Shown piece after piece: positions 49,628 to 57,240 of a stretch of 57,964 nucleotides of DNA. The position numbers and the translations under genes are program-made. The notes beneath the pieces were generated by a model. The model was not told the origin of the DNA. It searched no databases and saw only the letters and a program-made list of their open reading frames with translations. The first letter of the stretch is position 1. Each line of letters starts with the position of its first letter. This stretch comes from Peptococcaceae bacterium (GTDB lineage Bacteria; Bacillota; Peptococcia; Peptococcales; Peptococcaceae), in NCBI GenBank assembly GCA_900756555.1, contig CAAEKP010000051.1, forward strand, positions 1 to 57,964, read 5' to 3'.

Positions 49628-50416
49628 ATGGTTCAAAATACAAAAAGATATACGGTTATTACAGGGGCGAGTTCTGGTATAGGGTACGAAACTGCAAAGG
49701 CATTTGCGGGGCGCGGAAGTAATCTGATTTTGATTGCCCGCAGAAAAGACAGGCTGGAAACATTACGGCAGGAAATTTTGACATTATATCCGGCACTTGA
49801 CGTTGTGGTTAAGGCAACGGACTTGTCTGTTTCTCAAAATGTTTTTAGGCTATATGAAGATGTAAAATCCTACCCTTTGCAGACATGGATTAACAATGCA
49901 GGCTTCGGAAATTATGACAGTGTAGGACATCAGGATTTAGATAAAATCAGTCAGATGTTGCATTTGAATGTGGAAGCACTTACTATCCTTTCTTCTTTAT
50001 TTGTGCGTGATTTTAAGGACACGGAAGGCTCGCAGCTTATCAATGTTTCTTCGTGCGGCGGTTATACGATAGTTCCTAATGCAGTGACCTATTGTGCAGC
50101 AAAATTTTATGTTAGTGCCTTCACAGAGGGACTGTCATGGGAATTAAAAGCGGATCATGCAAAAATGCAGGCAAAGGTATTAGCACCCGCCGCAACAAAA
50201 ACAGAGTTTGGAAAAATTGCAAATGATTTGGCGGAATATGATTATGATAAATTGTTTGGTATATACCATACAAGCACGCAGATAGCAGTGTTTTTGCTTG
50301 AATTGTATGATAGTGATAAGGTAGTAGGATTAGTTGACAGGGAAAATTTTTCTTTTCATTTATACGAACCACAATTCCAATACGCTGGAAATTCACAGCA
50401 TAATCAGAAGCTATAA
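49628..50416 (+). CDS. Short-chain dehydrogenase/reductase
   Basis: A 262-residue NAD(P)H-dependent oxidoreductase of the classical SDR type: cofactor loop TGASSGIGYETAKAF at 14-28, NNAG at about 89-92, and the catalytic YCAAK with an upstream serine (INVSSCGG). An Arg-rich stretch IARRKDRLE after the cofactor loop suggests NADPH. The neighbouring MerR gene suggests induction by a reactive carbonyl. The DNA is visibly more A/T-rich than the flanking genes, so the merR-SDR pair may have been acquired together. Confidence 0.92.
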   Translation: MVQNTKRYTVITGASSGIGYETAKAFAGRGSNLILIARRKDRLETLRQEILTLYPALDVVVKATDLSVSQNVFRLYEDVKSYPLQTWINNAGFGNYDSVGHQDLDKISQMLHLNVEALTILSSLFVRDFKDTEGSQLINVSSCGGYTIVPNAVTYCAAKFYVSAFTEGLSWELKADHAKMQAKVLAPAATKTEFGKIANDLAEYDYDKLFGIYHTSTQIAVFLLELYDSDKVVGLVDRENFSFHLYEPQFQYAGNSQHNQKL

Positions 50417-50456
50417 AAACAGCAGCAACCATTCTTCTGTTGGTTGCTGCTGTTTT
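50416..50456. terminator. Bidirectional terminator between convergent genes
   Basis: AAAACAGCAGCAACC (50416-50430) pairs perfectly with GGTTGCTGCTGTTTT (50442-50456), a 15-bp stem. A and T runs flank it, so it can serve both the dehydrogenase gene and the convergent YwqG-like gene. Confidence 0.9.
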
Positions 50457-50460
50457 CTTT

Positions 50461-51309
50461 TTAGTAGCACTGCAAAATAACCCACACGCGATCAAATTTC
50501 ATCTTCCGCAAATCCTCTCTGCGGATGTAAAAATACAATCGGCCACTGTCGCCAAACATCAGCGAAAAATCGCCTTCATTCACCATATCCAGCTGAAACA
50601 ACAGCTGCCACTGTTCCAGAGAATTTTTCAAGGCTTCGTCCTTATCCTGCTGCGGAATATTCTCCCATGTGCCGCCCAGATAATGCCCGCGGCTGACTAA
50701 CTCGCATTCGGCAGTCATGTTATTCTGGATAATGTCCGGCCAGCCCAACAGCTTGGACGAAACATCTGGCCGTTCTCCCTCCAGCATAGCCCGTTCTTCA
50801 TAAAATTCATCGTAGCGTTCTCCTAAATCCTGCTCCCTGCCTGATTCAAAATCCGCCCAGTCTGGCAGATATGCCTTCTGTGCCAAGGCAATATTCAACG
50901 CCGGAAAACGATTTTCTTCCGCTAAATCGGCAGGGAATTCTGCTGGTGCCAATGCCGCGGCATCAGCAAACCAGTACACCCGCGCACAGCCTGCATCTTT
51001 AGGGTCAAAGCCCCAGCGCTGCGAACCCATCTCATAAAAGAAAGACAACACGCCGGTCTCAGGCAGTAAATCGTCTTTGTCCAGCGCAGCCAGCTCCGCG
51101 CAATCAAACTGCGCCAAAAAAGTCAACGGACGCGCTTTCACTTCATCGTCCTCATAAGTATCTGTGGTAAACGTCGGCCACACAAAATCAGCAGGCACAT
51201 CCGGCTGCCCGCCAAACCGTGTGCCGCCAACAGCAGTCTTCGCCGCCCCGCCAATCTGCACATCAATGCCACTGCGCTCCATCGCTTTTATCATCTGTTC
51301 CATGTTCAT
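50461..51309 (-). CDS. YwqG/DUF1963-family protein
   Basis: About 282 residues with the family hallmarks SRFGGQPD-like VGGTRFGGQPDVPADFVWP near residue 25, TFLAQFDCAEL, LSFFYEMGSQRWGF and the closing GDSGRLYFYIRREDL. The biochemical role of this family is unknown; members are cytosolic. The open frame runs to 51384, but ATG 51309 has a GGGAGATA ribosome site and gives the family start. It is monocistronic. Confidence 0.85.
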   Translation of the reverse strand: MNMEQMIKAMERSGIDVQIGGAAKTAVGGTRFGGQPDVPADFVWPTFTTDTYEDDEVKARPLTFLAQFDCAELAALDKDDLLPETGVLSFFYEMGSQRWGFDPKDAGCARVYWFADAAALAPAEFPADLAEENRFPALNIALAQKAYLPDWADFESGREQDLGERYDEFYEERAMLEGERPDVSSKLLGWPDIIQNNMTAECELVSRGHYLGGTWENIPQQDKDEALKNSLEQWQLLFQLDMVNEGDFSLMFGDSGRLYFYIRREDLRKMKFDRVWVILQCY

Positions 51310-51399
51310 CGTTTTGTATCTCCCTTCTCCCTTACAATCCCGTGTACCATCCTTCTCTATCGTGTCTATCATAGCACAATTCAACAGGCTTGTCAGCCA

Positions 51400-51449
51400 A
51401 AAAAACAGGACTACATCCTCACAACAGAGGTAACATAGTCCTGTTTTTT
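51400..51449 (-). terminator. Terminator after the aminotransferase gene
   Basis: AAAAAACAGGACTA (51400-51413) pairs with TAGTCCTGTTTTTT (51436-51449), with an inner CCTC/GAGG stem. It lies about 20 bp past the aminotransferase stop codon and also upstream of the YwqG-like gene. Confidence 0.85.
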
Positions 51450-51466
51450 ATGATACAACGATAATC

Positions 51467-52657
51467 TTATTTCTTTTTATAATATTCAGCTAATTTACGA
51501 AATGCTTCTAAGGAGCGTTCCACTTTTTCTGTTGGCACACAGTAGGCCATGCGGAAATGTTCCGGGCAGCCAAATCCTTTTCCCGGCACCAGCAGCAAAT
51601 CAAATTCTTTCGCCTTATTGCAGAAGGCTACATCGTCCGGTTCCAGCGACTGCGGAAACATATAGAAAGTGCCGTCCGGCTTCACACAGGAATAGCCCAT
51701 CGCGGTCAGGGCATCATACAGGATGTGCATATTGGTTTCATACACCTGTAAGTCGGCCGTGTAATCAATCAATTCGGCAATGGCAAGCTGCATGATGGAG
51801 GTTGGACAGTTGTGTCCGATGCCGCGGGAAATCTGTCCGCACATATCCACAATCAGCTCAGCATCAGCGCAGGCCGGATTCACCGCCACATAGCCGATAC
51901 GCTCCCCAGGCAGAGACAGCGATTTGCTGAAGGAATAGCAGGAAATGGTGTTGGCGTAGAATTTAGAAGTGTACGGTACTTCTTTGCCGTCAAACACAAT
52001 CTCCCGGTATGGTTCGTCGGAAATAATGTAAATATCGTGACCGTACTCCTGCGCCTTAGCCTGCAAAATATCTGCCAGCCGGGTTAAGGTTGCCGCCGAG
52101 TACACCACGCCTGACGGATTGTTTGGCGTGTTAATCAGCACCGCCTGTACGTTAGGATTGAGCATATCCAAAAATGCATCAAAATTAATCTGGAAATCAG
52201 CAGGACTGGCCGGCACTGCTTTCAGCGTGGCCCCGGTCTGATTCACATAAGGGAAGTATTCTGAAAAATGCGGCGCAAAAGTCAGCACCTCATCCCCCGG
52301 CTCCGTCACAGCCCGCAAGGCGTGCGCCAGCGCAGCTGCCGCCCCCGACGTTGGGAAAATATGATTCTTCGTGTACTGCATGGCAAACCGCCGATTCAAT
52401 GAATCTGCAATGGCCTGCCGCACAGAATCAATACCCAGACTTGGACTGTAGCCATGTACTGTCAGCGGATCACCCTCCAACGCCAGCCGCGCAATGGTTT
52501 CATTGACAATCTGCGGCGCTGGCACCGATGGGTTACCCAGGCTGAAGTCAAACACATTGTCATAGCCAATCTCTTTGGCCCGCTCCGCCCCGTAAGCCGA
52601 AATCTCCCGAATCACCGATTTCTGATTTAACATTTCTTTGTATTGTTTGTTGATCAT
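51467..52657 (-). CDS. Class I/II pyridoxal phosphate aminotransferase
   Basis: A 396-residue aspartate-aminotransferase-fold enzyme. The PLP lysine is in CYSFSKSLSLPGERIGYV, the conserved asparagine and proline are in LINTPNNPSGVVY, and the PLP aspartate/tyrosine are in IYIISDEPYREIVF. The N-terminal FSLGNPSVPAP motif is typical of the group that includes aspartate, alanine and LL-diaminopimelate-like aminotransferases. ATG 52657 follows GGGGGAA; a frame start at 52672 lies in that site. The substrate cannot be fixed from sequence. Confidence 0.92.
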   Translation of the reverse strand: MINKQYKEMLNQKSVIREISAYGAERAKEIGYDNVFDFSLGNPSVPAPQIVNETIARLALEGDPLTVHGYSPSLGIDSVRQAIADSLNRRFAMQYTKNHIFPTSGAAAALAHALRAVTEPGDEVLTFAPHFSEYFPYVNQTGATLKAVPASPADFQINFDAFLDMLNPNVQAVLINTPNNPSGVVYSAATLTRLADILQAKAQEYGHDIYIISDEPYREIVFDGKEVPYTSKFYANTISCYSFSKSLSLPGERIGYVAVNPACADAELIVDMCGQISRGIGHNCPTSIMQLAIAELIDYTADLQVYETNMHILYDALTAMGYSCVKPDGTFYMFPQSLEPDDVAFCNKAKEFDLLLVPGKGFGCPEHFRMAYCVPTEKVERSLEAFRKLAEYYKKK

Positions 52658-52763
52658 GTTGTGTTCCCCCATTGCTTGTTATCGTTTGAGCAACAGTATA
52701 CTATAAATCAGGGAGAAATGGTTGTTGCATCAGGAAGGTATACAGTATATTTGCCAGCAACCT

Positions 52764-52798
52764 AAAAAGCCGGAAACAGAAGCATTCTATTTCCGGCT
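52764..52798 (-). terminator. Terminator at the edge of the accessory island
   Basis: AGCCGGAAA (52768-52776) pairs perfectly with TTTCCGGCT (52790-52798); the minus-strand reading continues into TTTTTAGG. It lies about 80 bp past the Abi remnant. Confidence 0.8.
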
Positions 52799-52877
52799 AC
52801 AGACCGCCTGCAGTATTGCGCCGTGAAAGGCTCGCAGGGGATGTCTTTCTTATATTATGCAATTTTTACACACTATA

Positions 52878-53132
52878 TTAAAGCTTTTCTTGCCAATCTG
52901 CACGGAATCCATAATAATCCATGCGAACAAACGGATATTTTTGTGTAAGTTGAATAATCTCTTTCTTTAAAGATTCAAATTCCGTACTTAATAAAAGTCT
53001 TTTCATGATAAGCAAGAAACCATATAAATGTGCATTGTCTAAAGAACCATCTTTATTCGTTCGCAATAATGCCCGTTCTTCTTTATTCAATGAAGGTTTT
53101 TGCTCAATTTTCGCAATGTCAACGAATAACCA
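52878..53132 (-). pseudogene. C-terminal remnant of an Abi-family (abortive infection) protein
   Basis: About 84 codons remain. The frame opens right after an in-frame TAG (53135-53133) and reads WLFVDIAKIEQKPSLN..., then NAHLYGFLLIMKRLLL and finally MDYYGFRADWQEKL. The pattern of a hydrophobic LYGFLLIMK helix followed by a YP..R.D.YGF..DW..L ending is that of the Abi_2 (AbiD/AbiF-like) phage-resistance family. The N-terminal two thirds, with the RxxxxH HEPN-type site, is missing, so the piece should not be functional. Family assignment is by pattern only. Confidence 0.55.
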
Positions 53133-53176
53133 CTAACCCGATAATAATTATTATGCAGCAAAAAATTGGGGGCATC

Positions 53177-53650
53177 TCAAGTATGCAAGAAGCCAATACT
53201 ATCCAAGATTTTTATAAAATCATCTTTATCAAGGTTAATGTTTATATCAAGGTAAATATAGACTTCGCAACTAATAAATTTGACTTTTGATTTATTAACA
53301 TAATAGCTATACTTTTCAGGAAGCTGATTTTTTACAAACCCTAAATTCAAAACTTTTGGATTTAGTAACTTTTCCATAGCACCGTCTGTAAAAACTATCT
53401 TAAGCATATGCTTATTCAAACCAAGCTTTTCTAAAATTTTTTCAAGTTCATTTTTAATTTTTTCAAACTCGTCTTTATACAACTCAAAACTTGCATCCAA
53501 ATGGACATAAGCTTTTTTTTCGTCAAGTGAGACATTAAACTTATTAAGTCGAATATTTATATTATATTTAAACTTTTTATACACTGCTTGTTTTATCAAC
53601 GCAGAAGTTATCTTTGCAATAAACTCCGATTCAATTTTTAACTCGTCCAT
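53177..53650 (-). CDS. Small protein of unknown family, long paralogue
   Basis: Not a family I recognise. The 157-residue, lysine-rich protein starts MDELKIES and shares with the next gene the patterns LKIES, KKFKYN and HLD. A second module near the C-terminus (YLDININLDKDDFIKIL) resembles the end of the shorter paralogue (HLDVNAEIDKEELSKLL), as if the domain were duplicated. It has no signal peptide or membrane helix. ATG 53650 follows GGGAGAC; the frame to 53680 overlaps the upstream gene. The two paralogues are 22 bp apart and probably co-transcribed. Confidence 0.7.
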   Translation of the reverse strand: MDELKIESEFIAKITSALIKQAVYKKFKYNINIRLNKFNVSLDEKKAYVHLDASFELYKDEFEKIKNELEKILEKLGLNKHMLKIVFTDGAMEKLLNPKVLNLGFVKNQLPEKYSYYVNKSKVKFISCEVYIYLDININLDKDDFIKILDSIGFLHT

Positions 53651-53672
53651 ATTTTGTCTCCCATGTAACAGT

Positions 53673-53897
53673 TTATTCACTTATTATGTGAAATTTGGTT
53701 AACAATTTTGAAAGTTCCTCTTTATCAATCTCCGCATTTACATCCAAATGGTCGCTACCCATTTTATCAGTAAGCGAAATATTCAAATTATTAACTTGTA
53801 TTTCTACGTTATACTTAAACTTTTTAAATACTTCTTTTCCTATCAGCTTTGAAATTTTATCAGCCATAAGTCTTGATTCAATCTTTAACACATCCAT
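53673..53897 (-). CDS. Small protein of unknown family, short paralogue
   Basis: A 74-residue protein (MDVLKIESRLMADKISKLIG..., ending in KFHIISE). It matches the first 50 residues of the long paralogue downstream and then the last 20, skipping the middle. The alternating hydrophobic pattern (VEIQVNNLNISL) suggests beta strands followed by a helix. GGAG lies 9 bp before the ATG. Function is unknown; the small paired format in a defence-like island would fit immunity-type proteins, but nothing proves it. Confidence 0.65.
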   Translation of the reverse strand: MDVLKIESRLMADKISKLIGKEVFKKFKYNVEIQVNNLNISLTDKMGSDHLDVNAEIDKEELSKLLTKFHIISE

Positions 53898-53958
53898 ACA
53901 TCTTTACTCCTATACAAACCTATATTTATCATTCCTGATTGTTTACATATTTTCTATA

Positions 53959-54045
53959 CTAATAATCGCCTATCCCCTCATATCCTTTTGGATAATCAAT
54001 ATCAATTAAAAGGTAATCGTTAGAATTGTTGATTTCCACCTTCAT
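53959..54045 (-). CDS. Very small ORF or gene remnant (28 codons)
   Basis: ATG 54045 has an AGGA site 5 bp upstream and encodes an acidic 28-residue peptide (MKVEINNSNDYLLIDIDYP..., ending GIGDY). The frame stays open about 17 codons upstream of the ATG, so it may be the C-terminus of a truncated gene. The gap 54046-54322 holds no other feature apart from the repeated word CCAGATATTC (54085 and 54150 regions). Confidence 0.35.
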   Translation of the reverse strand: MKVEINNSNDYLLIDIDYPKGYEGIGDY

Positions 54046-54322
54046 GATTTTCCTATAGCATACCATAAGTTGATTGCGTACATATCCAGATATTCTTTAT
54101 TCTATGGTACAATATATTTCTCAGAACCAATGCAATCAATTCAAGATACCAGATATTCGGCTTATGCAAACATTAGGACGATATCATCATCTTGTCGTTA
54201 GCATTTTTAATTGCCTCTGTTTCAATTCAAATGTACGAAACTAAATCCGAAAGTATTTTCTTTACTATTTTTGCTTCTTGTGAAACATTAATATTACTCC
54301 TATATGTTGGGGGGAATATAGA

Positions 54323-55357
54323 CTATTCAGAAATATCTACAACGCCAACTAAATCACTGATTCTAACTTCTTTTTCAGCTAAATACCGTTTGTTATAAAA
54401 AATATCTGCATAAGTTAACACAGCACTCATTTGAGCTGTATCAAACAATGCGCCTATAGCCCCTCCTATTGCAGGTATACTTTTTCCTATAACATTTTTC
54501 GAAAGCTTTTTCCCAATCTGTTCAAATATTTGCTTAAAGAGACTTTCCTCCAAGCCTTTTTTCCCTGCTTTTTCAAGTGCTTTTTTAGCCGCTGTATTGG
54601 CTAACGCTCTCATCTGACAGAGAAGTAATGGAATACCTCCATGTTTAGCCATTTCTTCCCATGTTTTTTTACTTAGCTGTTTTGTTGCTGTAAGCTCCGT
54701 CATAAGCATAATTTTGCTTACAATTTCACCCACTTCATTTGGAGCTTGGCTTTTAGGACTAAGTACATTCATGAAAACTGCCCCAGCAATCTCAAGCTCT
54801 TCTGGATTGTTTTTTACATCATATCCGTAATACATTGCTATCGATTGAACAGCTCGATAGTACAGAAATGTACTCAATACTAAATTAAACGGTAACCCAG
54901 CAAAACCAAAATATCCTGTCACACCGCCTTCAATTGCTGCAACTCCTAAGTCCTGTGTTTTATATTTACTTACTAATTTGGAAATGTCATAACTTCTTGC
55001 CAAACAAATTTCTTCTAATGAAGTAATTTCTACATTTTTCGATACATTATTTATTTTTTTTACTATAGTTTTCTCACTAATTGCTAATTTTGCCGCTTGT
55101 TCTTCTAATTTTCCAAAACCATTCGCAACAATTTTCATACATTGAAAATATAGTTCTTGTTCGGTTATTGCCTTGTTTACCACAATTCCACCTTTTTTTA
55201 TAGATGTGGGTATTCGTTTACCAACTTTTTCTCCTATTGTCGCTAATGAACTCGGTTTTACCAACTTTTCATATTTATCGGTAAGAATTTTTATAGATGC
55301 TTCCTCTTTTGAATCAATAATTGGGTCTGGTAATACTATGGTTTTTTCATAGTTCAT
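54323..55357 (-). CDS. EcsC-family protein
   Basis: A 344-residue protein. After a hydrophilic head of about 90 residues come the EcsC-type features: EGGVTGYFGFAGLPFNL, VLSTFLYYRAVQSIAMYYGYD and a glycine-rich amphipathic tail SIPAIGGAIGALFDTAQM. The Bacillus ecsC gene follows an ABC transporter, but its role is undefined, and free-standing EcsC genes occur near toxin and defence loci. Codon use is A/T-rich, unlike the mur cluster. It appears intact, the only full-length large gene in the island. Confidence 0.8.
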   Translation of the reverse strand: MNYEKTIVLPDPIIDSKEEASIKILTDKYEKLVKPSSLATIGEKVGKRIPTSIKKGGIVVNKAITEQELYFQCMKIVANGFGKLEEQAAKLAISEKTIVKKINNVSKNVEITSLEEICLARSYDISKLVSKYKTQDLGVAAIEGGVTGYFGFAGLPFNLVLSTFLYYRAVQSIAMYYGYDVKNNPEELEIAGAVFMNVLSPKSQAPNEVGEIVSKIMLMTELTATKQLSKKTWEEMAKHGGIPLLLCQMRALANTAAKKALEKAGKKGLEESLFKQIFEQIGKKLSKNVIGKSIPAIGGAIGALFDTAQMSAVLTYADIFYNKRYLAEKEVRISDLVGVVDISE

Positions 55358-55528
55358 ATCAATCCATCTTCTTTCTTCTTATTTTATCAATTATTTCGGC
55401 ACTTCGCCCAATTGACAATACAAACCTTCTTATTCGTCCTGATAATGCTTGTGCTAGATATCATGCTTTTCAATTTTTTATGAATCAAGTGCCCATTAGT
55501 TTTTATTCCTACTAATATCAATACATCC

Positions 55529-55710
55529 TTAACTATCTTCATTAATATACCATTCTGCATTCAAAATTTTATAAATACCAACTGCTAAGTATACACAAAA
55601 TAGTAATATTTTTATAAAACTCTAGAGCCCTGTCATCATAATATATTTGAACTGGGTTTCTCAAGTAGCTAATCTTCTAGATTTTCATCAAAGTTATACT
55701 TTATCTTCAT
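55529..55710 (-). pseudogene. Frameshifted gene remnant (downstream partner)
   Basis: ATG 55710 opens MKIKYNFDENLED then stops; shifting frame once gives ISYLRNPVQIYYDDRAL followed by a hydrophobic FYKNITILCIL, and a second shift gives AVGIYKILNAEWYINEDS before a stop at 55531-55529. The pieces join into one plausible small protein with one membrane helix, broken by two frameshifts. The ATG overlaps the stop of the preceding remnant (ATGA). Confidence 0.4.
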
Positions 55711-55992
55711 AACATCATATTTTTGCGGATTTTATTTGTTCTAATTTTCTCTTTGTGGTAAAATACATAGATGGAGCCTATTTCTATTTGATTCTGGATA
55801 TAATCACTTAAACTTTGTGCCGCATCTTTTGCATAACTTCAATCACATAACATATATAATTTTCACTAACAGTAGTAAAACTATTCCAGTAGCTTCTTAT
55901 AAAACTTCTTCAGATGGCACGGTAGATGTTGCTTTATTACTTTTAATCGCATTGATAATATCAAAAATGCTCTCTGCTTTTTCTTCCAACAT
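55707..55992 (-). pseudogene. Frameshifted gene remnant (upstream partner)
   Basis: ATG 55992 encodes MLEEKAESIFDIINAIKSNK... and stops after 31 codons at 55897. In another frame downstream the protein-like text SYAKDAAQSLSDYIQNQIEI, then VFYHKEKIRTNKIRKNMML, runs to a TGA at 55709-55707 that overlaps the next remnant's ATG. This overlap suggests two genes once translationally coupled. Family unknown. Confidence 0.4.
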
Positions 55993-56006
55993 CAAACTAC
56001 TATAAA

Positions 56007-56030
56007 ATGCACGTTTGTAATAACGTGCAT
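56007..56030 (-). terminator. Hairpin in the decayed region
   Basis: ATGCACGT (56007-56014) pairs perfectly with ACGTGCAT (56023-56030). The minus-strand side continues TTTTATAG, so it may be a weak terminator for the remnants to its right. Confidence 0.5.
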
Positions 56031-56071
56031 CGCTCCCAGCCACATAAAAATATTACACTTTTTTGCATAAT

Positions 56072-56176
56072 TTAATGTACATTTACTTTCGGCTTTTTTT
56101 TGTATGTTCTACTACCATTAAAAACTTTAATCGTATCAACAAAATTATGTGGAATTGAAACAGAACTATCTTCTTT
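56072..56176 (-). pseudogene. Short protein-like remnant
   Basis: Between two stops the minus strand reads KEDSSVSIPHNFVDTIKVFN then GSRTYKKKPKVNVH. The composition is that of a real coding tail, but there is no start codon or ribosome site. It may belong with the remnant to its right after a frameshift. Confidence 0.3.
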
Positions 56177-56194
56177 TTACCGAAATGAATGTGC

Positions 56195-56543
56195 TTATGC
56201 TAAATAACCACCATTTTCTTGAACAAGAACACTACATTCTTCTATTGGTATCTTATCAAAATCTTTATCCAAACCATAAGTTAAAAATTCAGCTCCTTTA
56301 TCATAGAATTTCCAACCTAAAAAATTATCTAAACCAATTTTATTGCTTTCTAATAGCCTTTTAATAAAAATGTCACTTTTTGTTCCAATGTAAATAATGA
56401 TTTTCTATACTTAAATACTCCAATCACAAAACCTTTAGCTTCGTAACAATAATGCTCGTATATTCCCTATCTTTATAAAGTCTAACTTGTTCCGACGTTT
56501 TTATAGGGTTAAAATACTTGATTCTAACGTATGTAAATATGTT
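56195..56543 (-). pseudogene. Multi-frameshift gene remnant, unknown family
   Basis: Three consecutive reading frames give a continuous protein-like text: YVRIKYFNPIKTSEQVRLYK..., then YCYEAKGFVIGVFKYRKSLF, then IGTKSDIFIKRLLESNKIGL... ending in VLVQENGGYLA and a stop at 56197-56195. At least two frameshifts separate the pieces. No family is recognised; the acidic, single-domain look and its position downstream of another broken gene would fit an immunity-type protein, which is only a guess. Confidence 0.4.
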
Positions 56544-56567
56544 TCATACTTAACATATTACAATACA

Positions 56568-56850
56568 TCATTCTTGTTTAATTTTTGCTATACTCCATAC
56601 TCCTTCAATAAACTTAACGGTATATCCACTATTTCTAGCAATTGTAGCACGCTCACGATAATCTGTTGTTGCACTTAATAAATCTGCAATATAATTTCAT
56701 AGGACAATCTATTAAGTATTCTCTACATATTGATTTTCACGAAAAACTTCTAACTCAAATATATTATATCACCACAAGATAACGAGCTTCAATAGCTTAC
56801 ATCATATTTATATGAGTACCACCTATGTATTTGCAATAATAAAAAAGTTG
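56568..56850 (-). pseudogene. Remnant with several stops, unknown family
   Basis: The minus strand reads FYYCKYIGGTHINMM, a stop, AIEARYLV, then after a shift ELEVFRENQYVENT, three stops within a few codons, and NYIADLLSATTDYRERATIA through KFIEGVWSIAKIKQE to a TGA at 56570-56568. Text on both sides of the stops is in coherent frames, so this is a decayed gene of at least 90 codons. The family is not recognised. Confidence 0.4.
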
Positions 56851-56910
56851 GCACGCCCTAATGAAAAAATAGCAATTAAAAAAATTGGTTAACGTCTGTA
56901 GAAACGCAAA

Positions 56911-57189
56911 ATGAAACTTTACCTAACACATGAGCAGTTTGCAGGACTAGCTGATATTGGCATAGGATATTATGGACAAATTGGGGTAGGTACTTCTCAA
57001 ATGTCTATTGATATATTAATAAAAGTATGTAAAACTACGCATCTTCCAATGGACTAGATTTTATTTGGAACCAGATACGAGCCAGCTAACCCTGATGCTA
57101 GTATTGATATACTCAGCTAATGTTCAGATTGAAAGTTAACTCTAGCCAAAAAGCTATTGAGTTTATACCTAGCTAGACCAGATGTCTAA
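56911..57189 (+). pseudogene. XRE-family regulator disrupted by three stops
   Basis: In one frame the plus strand encodes LTHEQFAGLADIGIGYYGQI, GTSQMSIDILIKVCKTTHLPMD, a TAG (57055-57057), ILFGTRYEPANPD..., a TAA (57118-57120), CSD, a TGA (57130-57132), and KLTLAKKLLSLYLARPDV to a TAA at 57189. This is the standard HTH_3 helix-turn-helix layout, with the turn at IGIGYYGQI and the usual C-terminal helix. The upstream N-terminal helix also shows stops and a frameshift. It is clearly non-functional. Confidence 0.75.
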
Positions 57190-57194
57190 AATAT

Positions 57195-57240
57195 AAAAAA
57201 TAACGTCATACCCTAATCAAAGAGTACGACATTATTTTTT
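57195..57240 (+). terminator. Terminator after the broken XRE gene
   Basis: AAAAAATAACGTCATAC (57195-57211) pairs with GTACGACATTATTTTTT (57224-57240) with two mismatches, ending in a T run. Confidence 0.75.

Noticed and set aside
54192..54398. Plus-strand 68-codon frame
   Set aside because: It overlaps the end of the EcsC gene on the other strand and has no ribosome site.
55358..57190. Decay explained only by sequencing error
   Set aside because: Several stops arise by substitution within otherwise open frames (e.g. in the XRE gene), which homopolymer errors would not produce; read-level proof is still lacking.
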